21,932 nucleotides of DNA from Coriobacteriales bacterium (lineage in GTDB: Bacteria > Actinomycetota > Coriobacteriia > Coriobacteriales > UBA8131), in contig JAIRXA010000190.1 in NCBI GenBank assembly GCA_031268525.1, forward strand, positions 1-21,932. The letters are read 5' to 3'. The notes beneath the pieces are model-generated. The model was not told the origin of the DNA and did not search any database. It saw nothing but the letters and a program-made list of their open reading frames with translations. Position 1 is the stretch's first letter; every line of letters starts with the position of its first letter. This document shows, piece by piece, positions 15,352 to 21,915 of the stretch. Both the position numbers and the translations under genes were made by a program.

Positions 15352-16870
15352 CATCGAAGCCGTCAATTTCCATTACGGAGAAACCCATGAACAGTGCCTG
15401 CACGATGTTTCCCTGCACGTCAAAGCGGGTGAGTGCGTCCTGCTGTGCGGGGAAAGCGGCTGCGGCAAGACCACCGTCACCCGTCTGGTTAACGGGTTGA
15501 TTCCGCATTTCTATGAAGGGGAGTTCAGCGGAAAGGTTGTCGTGTCCGGGCTTGACGTGACAAAAACCATGCCGGATGTGTTGGCAGGGACAGTCGGCTC
15601 GGTGTTCCAGAACCCGCGCAGCCAGTTCTTCAGCCTGGACACCACCGGGGAGATTGCCTTTGGTTGCGAGAATCTGGGGCTGTCGCCCGCAGAAATCAGG
15701 GAACGGGTAAAGAAAACCTCCGCCGAGCTTGGCATAGAGCGTCTGCTCGACCGGGATATATTCGCCCTTTCGGGCGGCGAGAAGCAGCTCATTGCCATTG
15801 CTGCTGCCTATGCGCTCTCACCCGAGGTCTTTGTGTTCGATGAGCCGTCCTCCAATCTGGATTGGAATGCCGTTGGTGAGCTTGCGCATCTCATGCTACG
15901 GCTCAAACAGGCCGGAAGGACGCTGATTGTCGCGGAACATCGCCTCTACTGGCTGGCAGGACCGATTGACCGGGTGGTCTACCTTAGAGGCGGACGGATT
16001 GCGGGCGATTGGCAGGCGGCGGCGTTTCTCGCGCTTCCGGAACGCGAGAGGGCCGAGTTGGGGCTTCGCGCTCTGAACCCCGAGGCGCTGCGTCCCTCAG
16101 CGTCGATGGTCGTTTGGGAGCAGGCGCCTATGCAGGAGCAGGCGCCTACCCAAGGGCGGACAGCCCCGAACCTGCGGGTTTCCGACCTGTCCGCATGGTA
16201 TAAGCGCGGTGAGCCCGTGCTGCGCGGCATATCTTTTGAGGCTCGCCCCGGTGAGTCCGTCGCCATCCTCGGCGGCAACGGCGCAGGCAAGACCACGCTG
16301 GCAAGGACGCTTTGCGGCCTGAACAGGAAAGCCGTCGGCAAGATCACCCTGAACGGGTCAAAGCTGTCCCCAAAAGCGAGGGCGGGGCCGTTCTATCTCG
16401 TCATGCAGGAGTCCGGCTACCAGCTTTTTACCGACAGCGTGGAAAATGAGCTGCTGCTCTCCAAGAACAGGCGCAGTCGTCCCACGTCCGAAAAGGTGGG
16501 CGAGATTCTGGAATCGCTGTCTCTCACGGACTTCCGGGAACGTCACCCCATGAGCTTGTCGGGCGGTCAGAGACAGCGGACGGCAATCGGCACGGCGATG
16601 GCGCACGAAGCGGAAGTTCTCATCTTTGATGAGCCGACCAGTGGGCTTGACTATCAAAACATGAGGCGGGTCGTCGCGGTCATTGAGCAGCTTCGCGCCG
16701 AGGGCAAGGCCGTTTTCATCATCACGCACGACTATGAGCTGCTACTTGCCGCCTGTACGCGGGCACTTGTTCTGGAAGACGGCAGGCTGAAAGCGGACTT
16801 CCCCCTGACGAAGGACAGTATCGGCAGAATAAAGGAGATTTTCTCATGGACACAAGCAAGCTCAAAATGA
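15344..16870 (+). CDS. ECF transporter double ATPase (fused EcfA-EcfA')
   Basis: Two complete ABC domains lie in 508 residues. Domain 1: Walker A GESGCGKTT (about 36-44), Q-loop QNPRSQFF, signature LSGGEKQL, Walker B VFVFDEPSSNLD, H-loop AEHRL. Domain 2: Walker A GGNGAGKTT, Q-loop QESGYQLF, signature LSGGQRQR, Walker B VLIFDEPTSGLD, ITHD. All catalytic positions are intact, so it can form an active ATPase pair in one chain. The domains are joined by a linker containing EQAPMQEQAPTQ from an 18-base tandem duplication. It overlaps ecfT by 8 bases and the first S component by 25, with AAAGGAG for that gene inside its 3' end. Confidence 0.92.
   Translation: MLNIEAVNFHYGETHEQCLHDVSLHVKAGECVLLCGESGCGKTTVTRLVNGLIPHFYEGEFSGKVVVSGLDVTKTMPDVLAGTVGSVFQNPRSQFFSLDTTGEIAFGCENLGLSPAEIRERVKKTSAELGIERLLDRDIFALSGGEKQLIAIAAAYALSPEVFVFDEPSSNLDWNAVGELAHLMLRLKQAGRTLIVAEHRLYWLAGPIDRVVYLRGGRIAGDWQAAAFLALPERERAELGLRALNPEALRPSASMVVWEQAPMQEQAPTQGRTAPNLRVSDLSAWYKRGEPVLRGISFEARPGESVAILGGNGAGKTTLARTLCGLNRKAVGKITLNGSKLSPKARAGPFYLVMQESGYQLFTDSVENELLLSKNRRSRPTSEKVGEILESLSLTDFRERHPMSLSGGQRQRTAIGTAMAHEAEVLIFDEPTSGLDYQNMRRVVAVIEQLRAEGKAVFIITHDYELLLAACTRALVLEDGRLKADFPLTKDSIGRIKEIFSWTQASSK
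16118..16153. repeat. 18-base tandem duplication in the ATPase linker
   Basis: GAGCAGGCGCCTATGCAG is followed by GAGCAGGCGCCTACCCAA, 15 of 18 bases the same, coding for EQAPMQ and EQAPTQ. It lengthens the flexible linker between the two ATPase domains without affecting motifs. Confidence 0.7.
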
Positions 16871-17439
16871 AAGACCTGATAACTACGGCGATTTTTACCG
16901 TTATCTTCATGATTATTCTCTTTGCTTCGTTTGGGACAATCGGCATGATCCCTCTGGGCAATCCATTCGCCGTGGCCATTGGTATGATTCCGGGCGGTAT
17001 CGTTTGGACCTATATGCGCGCCAAAGTTCCCAAACGCTTCACTATCATAATACAATGCGTACTGATGGCCATAATCTATTATGTTATCGGCACAGGCTGG
17101 TTTGTAGCGATAGGCTCGCTTGCGGGCGGTATCCTCGCCGAGCTGCTGACAGGTATCGGCAAATATCGAAGCAGCAAATGGAATATTGCCGGATATGCGG
17201 CATTTGGAGCCTGCCTACAGCTTGGCACGTTTGCAATCATACTTCTGGCGCGTGATTACTACTACGAATATTGTGTCACGTACGGCGCGAACAAGGGCCT
17301 TACGGACTTCTTATTGGGTTTCATGAACTGGCCTACGCTCTTGCTGACCACCCTGCTCACCATCGCGGGCGCGGTCATCGGTATGCTGCTGGGCAAGGTG
17401 TTCCTCAAGAAACACTTTGAAAAAGCGGGGATAGTGTAG
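16846..17439 (+). CDS. ECF transporter S component 1 (Trep_Strep/MptD-like)
   Basis: The 197-aa protein has about six hydrophobic segments and belongs to the Trep_Strep/MptD-type of putative substrate-binding S components. Its start, MDTSKLKMKDLITTAIFTVI, is shared with the two paralogues at 17630 and 18891. So are IGMIPGGIVWTYMRAKVPKRF-like residues (about 46-66) and the C-terminal GMLLGK...LKKHFEKAGIV. The short conserved N-terminal helix probably docks on EcfT. AAAGGAG ends eight bases before ATG 16846. It overlaps the ATPase gene by 25 bases. The substrate cannot be read from sequence; differences among the three paralogues lie mainly in the membrane helices, where the ligand site should be. 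Confidence 0.85.
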   Translation: MDTSKLKMKDLITTAIFTVIFMIILFASFGTIGMIPLGNPFAVAIGMIPGGIVWTYMRAKVPKRFTIIIQCVLMAIIYYVIGTGWFVAIGSLAGGILAELLTGIGKYRSSKWNIAGYAAFGACLQLGTFAIILLARDYYYEYCVTYGANKGLTDFLLGFMNWPTLLLTTLLTIAGAVIGMLLGKVFLKKHFEKAGIV

Positions 17440-17447
17440 GAACCGGA

Positions 17448-17648
17448 ATGACTCGACGTTTTTTGAGCCTTCGCAATCTGACAATCCTGTCCATGTTGCT
17501 CATACCGTTTATGCATGGAGCGCTGCACATCCTGTTTTCAGCGGCGGTGCTGAACATTTCAGCGATACTATTCTACTTGCTGATGACCATGTTCTGCCTC
17601 CGAAAACTAAACGACAAAGGAGAATGTATATGCAAGACAACAGACTGA
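17448..17648 (+). CDS. Small two-span membrane protein between S components 1 and 2
   Basis: A 66-aa hydrophobic product, MTRRFLSLRNLTILSMLLIP..., with two likely membrane helices and a short basic/Cys-containing tail (LRKLNDKGECICKTTD). It begins eight bases after S component 1 and overlaps the start of S component 2, which fits tight operon packing. The ribosome site is weak (GGAACCGGA). No family recognised. It may be an accessory subunit, or a remnant of a longer gene. The base composition and hydrophobicity argue for a real product, but the evidence is limited. Confidence 0.5.
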   Translation: MTRRFLSLRNLTILSMLLIPFMHGALHILFSAAVLNISAILFYLLMTMFCLRKLNDKGECICKTTD

Positions 17649-18223
17649 GGGCAAAGGACCTCATCACCATCGCCATTTTCGGAGTGCTGTTCTTCGCCGT
17701 CTACTTTATTTGCGCGATACCCACAGGGATTTCTATTGTGCTGTACCTGTTTTGTGTGGGCATTTCCATGATTCCGTGCGGAGTTATATGGTCGTACCTG
17801 CGAGCAAAGGTGCCGAAACGTTTCGCAGTACTGATTCAGGGCATATTAATGACGATAATCGTATTTATCGTCGGTTCCGGTTGGTTCGTAGCGTTTGGCG
17901 TATTGGCAGGGACCATTCTCGCGGAAGTGTCCGCGGGTGTGGGTAAGTACAAGAGCTTCAAGTGGAATGTTGTTGGCTATGCCGCATTCGCCGTGTGCCT
18001 CAACTTGGGGCTGTTCGCAATCATTTTGCTCATGCGGGACTACTACTACGATTTCTGCATCGCGAGCGGTATGGATGCGGCGTATATGGAGTCACTGCTG
18101 AATTTCATGTCCGGCCCGTTGCTCCTGCTGACCTCGGTGCTTTCGGCGGTGGGCGCAATTATCGGTATGCTGCTGGGCAAGGTGCTCCTCAAAAAGCACT
18201 TTGTCAAAGCGGGGATAGTATGA
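17630..18223 (+). CDS. ECF transporter S component 2 (Trep_Strep/MptD-like)
   Basis: From ATG 17630 the product has 197 residues, the same length as its paralogue at 16846. I chose this ATG because AAAGGAG (17616-17622) is seven bases upstream; the ATG at 17624 is one base from that site. It starts MQDNRLRAKDLITIAIFGV and keeps MIPCGVIWSYLRAKVPKRF and the tail GMLLGKVLLKKHFVKAGIV. About six membrane helices. The first two helices differ markedly from the other copies (FFAVYFICAIPTGISIVLY), suggesting a different ligand or ligand variant. It is followed by the methyltransferase gene after 15 bases. Confidence 0.85.
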   Translation: MQDNRLRAKDLITIAIFGVLFFAVYFICAIPTGISIVLYLFCVGISMIPCGVIWSYLRAKVPKRFAVLIQGILMTIIVFIVGSGWFVAFGVLAGTILAEVSAGVGKYKSFKWNVVGYAAFAVCLNLGLFAIILLMRDYYYDFCIASGMDAAYMESLLNFMSGPLLLLTSVLSAVGAIIGMLLGKVLLKKHFVKAGIV

Positions 18224-18238
18224 AAGGGAGCAGGCGAT

Positions 18239-18871
18239 ATGATTAAGAATTTTCTGAAGAACTGTCGTAAGCCACAGGGCTTGATGGGTAGATTCGTAGC
18301 AAAGGGGATGAACGCTGGTCATACGGAAATCAGCAAATGGGGCATCTCGCATTTGCGATTGCCTCGGGACGCGCATGTCCTCGATATTGGTTGCGGCGGC
18401 GGTGCAAACATAAGAAGGCTGCTCACTATGTGCCCTGCCGGGCGCGTCTGCGGCGTAGATTACTCCGAAGAAAGCATTTCGGTCAGCCGGAAGCTGAACG
18501 CGGCTTCTATGGGAACACGCTGCGAGATCAAGCGCGCTTCGGTATCCGCTCTTCCGTTCGAGGATGGCACTTTTGGCGCCGCCCTTGCCTTTGAGACAGT
18601 GTATTTCTGGCCTGATCTTGCCACGGACTTCCACGAAGTGAACCGAGTGATAAAACCGAAAGGGATATTTCTGATTTGTAATGAAATCTGTGATCCGGCC
18701 AATACCGTGTGGACGAGCAGAATCGACGGGATGAGGATTTACAGCAAGGAAGAACTTGCGGGATTACTCTCGGGCAATGGATTTTCGGTTTTGGAAAGTT
18801 GGACGCATACATCCGGCTGGCTTTGCATTGCGGCAATAAAATGCGAGCGCGACGATGTCGCATTGGCGTAA
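18239..18871 (+). CDS. Class I SAM-dependent methyltransferase in the ECF operon
   Basis: The 210-aa protein has the Rossmann SAM-binding motif VLDIGCGGGANIRRLL (about 47-62), the acidic residue of the second strand in GVDYSEESISVSRK (about 76-89), and motif-IV/post-I stretches FEDGTFGAALAFETVYFWPD and EVNRVIKPKGIFLICNE. It is of the small-molecule methyltransferase type, resembling UbiE/BioC-like folds. AAAGGGAGC precedes ATG 18239. It sits between S components 2 and 3, so it may modify the imported compound or a product derived from it; this is inferred from position only. The C-terminal residues (IKCERDDVALA) run to a TAA 19 bases before the next gene, whose ribosome site lies in that gap. 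Confidence 0.85.
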   Translation: MIKNFLKNCRKPQGLMGRFVAKGMNAGHTEISKWGISHLRLPRDAHVLDIGCGGGANIRRLLTMCPAGRVCGVDYSEESISVSRKLNAASMGTRCEIKRASVSALPFEDGTFGAALAFETVYFWPDLATDFHEVNRVIKPKGIFLICNEICDPANTVWTSRIDGMRIYSKEELAGLLSGNGFSVLESWTHTSGWLCIAAIKCERDDVALA

Positions 18872-18890
18872 GGAAGGGAAGGAGATTTTC

Positions 18891-19484
18891 ATGGACACAA
18901 ACAAACTGAGGGCAAAAGACCTCATTACCACCGGGATTTTCACCGTGGTATTCACTCTGATTGTCATGGTGGTTTCTCTTACCCTTGGCATGATTCCGGT
19001 GGTATATCCCTTCATCGTAGCTATCGGCATGATTCCCTGCGGAATCGTGTGGGCGTATATGCGCGCAAAGGTGCCGAAACGCTTCGGTATCCTCATCCAA
19101 TGCACGGTGCTGGCACTGTTTCTGCTGCTTACCGGTATGGGCTGGTACGGCGTACTGGGCGTCTTTGTCGGCGGCGTATTGGCGGAGATTATCGCAGGGA
19201 TCGGGAATTACAGGAGTTTCAAGCTCACCGTGCTTTCCTACGCGGTCTTTGGTCTGTGCTTTGACCTCGGCGGATTTTTGGTCATCCTGTTGGCTGGGGA
19301 TTATTACTATAAAAACTCCATCGCGCTTGGCGCGGATACGGCGTACATGGACGCGTTGATGAACTTCATGAGCGGTCCCGTGCTTGCGGTAGCCTGCGTA
19401 CTTACCGTCATCGGGGCGGTTGTGGGTATGTTACTGGGTAAGGCGATGTTGAAAAAGCACTTTGTCAAAGCAGGGATTGTATAG
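18891..19484 (+). CDS. ECF transporter S component 3 (Trep_Strep/MptD-like)
   Basis: A 197-aa membrane protein starting MDTNKLRAKDLITTGIFTV, with MIPCGIVWAYMRAKVPKRF and the C-terminal GMLLGKAMLKKHFVKAGIV, so it is a third paralogue of the S components at 16846 and 17630. The N-terminal region looks closer to copy 1 than to copy 2. AAGGAGAT lies upstream of ATG 18891; a longer frame from 18855 overlaps the methyltransferase and has no ribosome site. It is the last intact gene of the operon; a damaged ABC-transporter gene starts 14 bases later. Its ligand is unknown. Confidence 0.85.
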   Translation: MDTNKLRAKDLITTGIFTVVFTLIVMVVSLTLGMIPVVYPFIVAIGMIPCGIVWAYMRAKVPKRFGILIQCTVLALFLLLTGMGWYGVLGVFVGGVLAEIIAGIGNYRSFKLTVLSYAVFGLCFDLGGFLVILLAGDYYYKNSIALGADTAYMDALMNFMSGPVLAVACVLTVIGAVVGMLLGKAMLKKHFVKAGIV

Positions 19485-19497
19485 AAAGGGGCGGTGC

Positions 19498-19673
19498 ATG
19501 AAGGATTATCTTCGCGTACTTTCGGTAGGGGAGCGACAAAGAAAAACTTTGTCTAAAACATTGAGGAGATGGAACTCATCCTCGCTCACGCCATGCCGGA
19601 AGGCTTTGCCAACCTCTTCACGTTCGCTATCGTGCTTATAACGATGTTTGCCGTAGACTGGCGCATGACATAA
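19498..19673 (+). pseudogene. Remnant of an ABC-B type transporter (exporter-fold ATPase/permease)
   Basis: A start MKDYLRVLSVGERQRKTLSK, with AAAGGGGCGG upstream, opens a frame that soon becomes meaningless. From 19557 in another frame one reads NIEEMELILAHAMPEGFANL then FTFAIVLITMFAVDWRMT and a TAA at 19671. The ELILAHAMPE...DWRM pattern is characteristic of the membrane domain of ABC-B transporters such as YbtP/YbtQ-like proteins. The N-terminal start is therefore joined out of frame to an internal piece, and everything after, including the ATPase domain, is missing. The intact ancestor would have been the next gene of the ECF operon. The decay probably came with insertion of the accessory genes that follow. 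Confidence 0.7.
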
Positions 19674-19717
19674 GCACGTTCATCGCTACTTCGTAGGACT
19701 TTTCCCTCTCAAAACTC

Positions 19718-20131
19718 TCAAGCGTCATTTTCTGTGGTCTTTTCGAAGCGATGCGCGATATAGCAGGCATGGAAGCAGAACTTGCGAGCCTTGTTGCCGT
19801 AACTATCAAAGGAACCGCCGCAGTGGGTGCAGACGAGGGTATAGACAGCTTTGCGACTTATCTGCTCGGGGTGATCTTTCCCCCAGGCGAGACGACAGGA
19901 ATCCGAGCAGAAGCGCCGCCGCTTTCGTCCCGGACGCTGCACGATGGGAAGGTCGCACTGTTCGCAAACCGCGAGGTCTTTTTCCGGCGCCGCCGTGCGT
20001 CCGCCCAGACCGTTCCTCTGGCAGATGGATTTTATAGTGTTTGCGGATGCGCCGAGCGCCGAGGCGATCTTGGCGTAGCTCAAGCCCTCGGCTCTCATCC
20101 GCGATATTTCCTTAATCGACAGTTGTGTCAT
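19718..20131 (-). CDS. Helix-turn-helix protein with two zinc-finger modules
   Basis: The 137-aa protein starts with a sigma-region-4-like HTH (MRAEGLSYAKIASALGASAN then TIKSICQRNGLGG, about 12-44). Two Cys clusters follow: CEQC with RFCSDSCRLAWGKDH, and CTHC with KFCFHACYIAHRF, each able to bind zinc. Such small HTH/zinc-finger proteins, often labelled sigma-70-like, are common beside recombinases and mobile DNA in Clostridia; that is from memory. AGGAGGTG sits five bases before the ATG, an excellent ribosome site. It faces the decayed ABC gene and follows the AbiE pair on the same strand after about 195 bases. Its targets are unknown. Confidence 0.75.
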   Translation of the reverse strand: MTQLSIKEISRMRAEGLSYAKIASALGASANTIKSICQRNGLGGRTAAPEKDLAVCEQCDLPIVQRPGRKRRRFCSDSCRLAWGKDHPEQISRKAVYTLVCTHCGGSFDSYGNKARKFCFHACYIAHRFEKTTENDA

Positions 20132-20326
20132 GCTTCACCTCCTGCCAATAAGCGAAGAATCGGGGCCTTGCGTACCACGAAGGCCAAAGGCGGCGTTGAT
20201 GCGGCTGTCCGCTTTTTGACGTGACAGAATGGATGCGACTGACAGGGTGAGAAGTTATGGGTAGAAAGGGAGATTCAAATTGCGAACGGCGCTCGTTCAC
20301 AATAAGTCATGCCGTTGGATCGAGGT
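20132..20326. other. Intergenic region between the zinc-finger gene and AbiEii
   Basis: About 195 bases. I see a small hairpin GCGG/CCGC followed by T5 on the plus strand near 20194-20217, and GAACG/CGTTC on the other strand near 20284-20298. Neither is a convincing terminator. A 62-codon minus-strand frame here overlaps the zinc-finger gene and is judged a chance frame. Confidence 0.35.
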
Positions 20327-21154
20327 TCAGAGCAGTTTTGCCAAGCCGTACAAGGCATCAATCGCGCTTCTCCAACTTACTCCTGCAGCATAGCTGTTCC
20401 TGCTCTGATATCTCTGCCAAAGACCACTCATGGTCGAATTTGTGGCCACCGTTTCGATGACCGTTCCCGGAGCGCCCATCTGCCGAGCGCTGCCGCGTTT
20501 TGAGATGGTGTTTCCAAGCGCATCACGAAACGTTCCGTCATCGAAACTCTGAGTCGCGGTCAGGATATACACATCATAGAAGTCCCGCATTCTGGTGTTG
20601 GCGACACCACGGGTGATGATGGTCTCAAACTTCTCGGCAAGCACGGTTTCGGTGTTGTAGGCTAAAATCCTGATTGCACGGTCCTCGAACATCAAGCTGT
20701 AGCTGTACTCTATCTCGTTTGGGGTCACGAAGTCGCCCGCCGTTATGTCGACCTTCAAAGTCTGCCTGGTCTTGCCGAGCGCAGCTTCAAGGGATATACG
20801 GAAGCCGGGGTAATCGGCTTCTTCACGGATTTCTCTTACGCCTTTATAGCTGAGCGTCACATTATCGTCCACGGGGACGTCGATGATGTCCTTGATCATC
20901 GAGACGATCTCATCTTCCCCAACCTGCCTGCCTTTGACTGTCGTGTCCATGTCCATCGTGGACCGTATGTCGATTCCGACCATTGATGCGATCAGCAGAC
21001 CGCCCTTTAAGATGAAGTTGTCTCGGTATTCCGATGTCGAGATGCGTTCCAAAAGCCGCTCCATCATGAAGTTGCGAAGCACGACCTCCGCCTCCACGCC
21101 TGTCGTCTGCGACACGTTGCGAATTTTTGCCTTGAGTTGGGTTGACGTTGTCAC
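20327..21154 (-). CDS. AbiEii/AbiGii-type nucleotidyltransferase toxin of a type IV toxin-antitoxin system
   Basis: The 275-aa protein has the DUF1814 nucleotidyltransferase pattern: FILKGGLLIASMVG (about 48-60), then RSTMDMDTTV with Asp68 and Asp70 as metal ligands, LKVDITAGD with Asp136, and AEKFETIITRGVANTRMRDF. Toxins of this family transfer nucleotides to a target (tRNA in studied relatives) and cause growth arrest, giving abortive phage defence and plasmid or island maintenance. The start is GTG at 21154, overlapping the antitoxin stop as GTGA, with GGAGGT six bases upstream, so translation is coupled. All visible catalytic residues are present, so it is probably active. Confidence 0.87.
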   Translation of the reverse strand: MTTSTQLKAKIRNVSQTTGVEAEVVLRNFMMERLLERISTSEYRDNFILKGGLLIASMVGIDIRSTMDMDTTVKGRQVGEDEIVSMIKDIIDVPVDDNVTLSYKGVREIREEADYPGFRISLEAALGKTRQTLKVDITAGDFVTPNEIEYSYSLMFEDRAIRILAYNTETVLAEKFETIITRGVANTRMRDFYDVYILTATQSFDDGTFRDALGNTISKRGSARQMGAPGTVIETVATNSTMSGLWQRYQSRNSYAAGVSWRSAIDALYGLAKLL

Positions 21155-21774
21155 AAAAGCACCTCCAGATAACTGCGAAGCGGTTTGGTCACACGGAACA
21201 TCTCGGCCATTCTCATCAACACGTTCAAATCCTTGTCACGCCGCGTTGAATACCGCTTGACCGCATCCGTTACCACAGATACGTCCATCTGATTGCGGCT
21301 GCGGATGCAGTCACAGATCGTTCGCTCAAGGCCATATGTCACAACGGTATGCCCGAACACCGTCGCCATCTCGATTGTGCCGATTTCGTGCAGCTCGCGT
21401 TTGACCATGAAGCAAAGGATGCCGTCCTCGCGCAACCGGCTTACATTGTAGCCTCTCGGGACGGTGACCGAATATTGGACAGGGTCGCGATCCGTGAGGT
21501 CGTGCAGATAGAGTGCGGTTTCATGGGAGTAGATGGCCTTCGGCTTTCGCAACTGCGTGACATACATCTTATCGGGAATCTCGTCGGGTGAGATGTAGAC
21601 ACCGAAAGCCACTTTTTCGATCTCGCCTGACTTCACAAGGAGGCGTAGCCGCTCATTTGAAATGCCAATCGCATTAGCATCCGATGTGCGGAAAACCCCT
21701 CCGTTCAGGCGCATGACATACTGTAATTCACTGGGGAGCATTGATTCAAATTCTCCTTGTCTCTTGATATTCAT
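21151..21774 (-). CDS. AbiEi-family antitoxin and transcriptional autorepressor
   Basis: The protein has an N-terminal winged HTH (LNGGVFRTSDANAIGISNER, then LVKSGEIEKVAFGVYISPD). The AbiEi C-terminal domain contains IYSHETALYLHDLTDRDP, YSVTVPRGYN and ERTICDCIRSRNQMD, ending RRDKDLNVLMRMAEMF and YLEVLL. Family members neutralise AbiEii without contacting it and repress their own promoter. The start is uncertain: ATG 21774 (207 aa) would sit about at the transcription start, making the mRNA leaderless. ATG 21741 (196 aa) has AAGGAG 11 bases upstream. The frame is open to 21897 by chance only, since the promoter lies there. Its stop overlaps the toxin start. Confidence 0.87.
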   Translation of the reverse strand: MNIKRQGEFESMLPSELQYVMRLNGGVFRTSDANAIGISNERLRLLVKSGEIEKVAFGVYISPDEIPDKMYVTQLRKPKAIYSHETALYLHDLTDRDPVQYSVTVPRGYNVSRLREDGILCFMVKRELHEIGTIEMATVFGHTVVTYGLERTICDCIRSRNQMDVSVVTDAVKRYSTRRDKDLNVLMRMAEMFRVTKPLRSYLEVLL

Positions 21775-21810
21775 GCGACTATTATAATCAATAGTCGCAT
21801 GAATATCAAG
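21763..21810 (-). promoter_or_regulatory. AbiE promoter enclosed in a perfect 21-base inverted repeat
   Basis: Arms 21763-21783 and 21790-21810 are exact inverted repeats around a 6-base centre. Read on the minus strand, TTGATA (21809-21804), 17 bases, TATAAT (21786-21781) is a near-consensus promoter lying wholly within the palindrome, with the transcription start expected near 21774. Studied AbiEi proteins bind inverted repeats at their own promoter, so this is the probable operator. Confidence 0.8.
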
Positions 21811-21820
21811 CAGACGCGTC

Positions 21821-21880
21821 GCCTCATAAAAAAAGTACTCGAAACGTATTCGTTGCCTCAAAATAGAAATGTACTTGAAA
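21821..21880 (+). repeat. Two imperfect direct repeats, possible insertion-sequence end
   Basis: Copy A (21821-21844) and copy B (21855-21880) both read GCCTCA, an A-rich stretch, then GTACTCGAAA or GTACTTGAAA. They lie just before the putative gene start at 21916 and outside the AbiE promoter. Paired sites like these are often transposase-binding sites at the end of an insertion sequence; the element itself would lie mostly beyond the window. Confidence 0.4.
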
Positions 21881-21883
21881 ATT

Positions 21884-21912
21884 GATCCTTCCACCACAGG
21901 GGAGGAAGGATC
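21884..21912 (+). promoter_or_regulatory. Hairpin that would hide the ribosome site of the next gene
   Basis: GATCCTTCC (21884-21892) pairs perfectly with GGAAGGATC (21904-21912). The right arm contains the AGGAAGG ribosome site for the ATG at 21916, so read-through transcripts would have that site masked, a device known from some insertion sequences. Confidence 0.5.
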
Positions 21913-21915
21913 GAG

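Noticed and set aside
19751..20224. Plus-strand frame of 157 codons
   Set aside because: Antisense to the zinc-finger gene, which has ordered Cys motifs and an AGGAGGTG ribosome site.
20112..20300. Minus-strand 62-codon frame upstream of the zinc-finger gene
   Set aside because: Overlaps that gene's start and ribosome site and shows no motif or own ribosome site.
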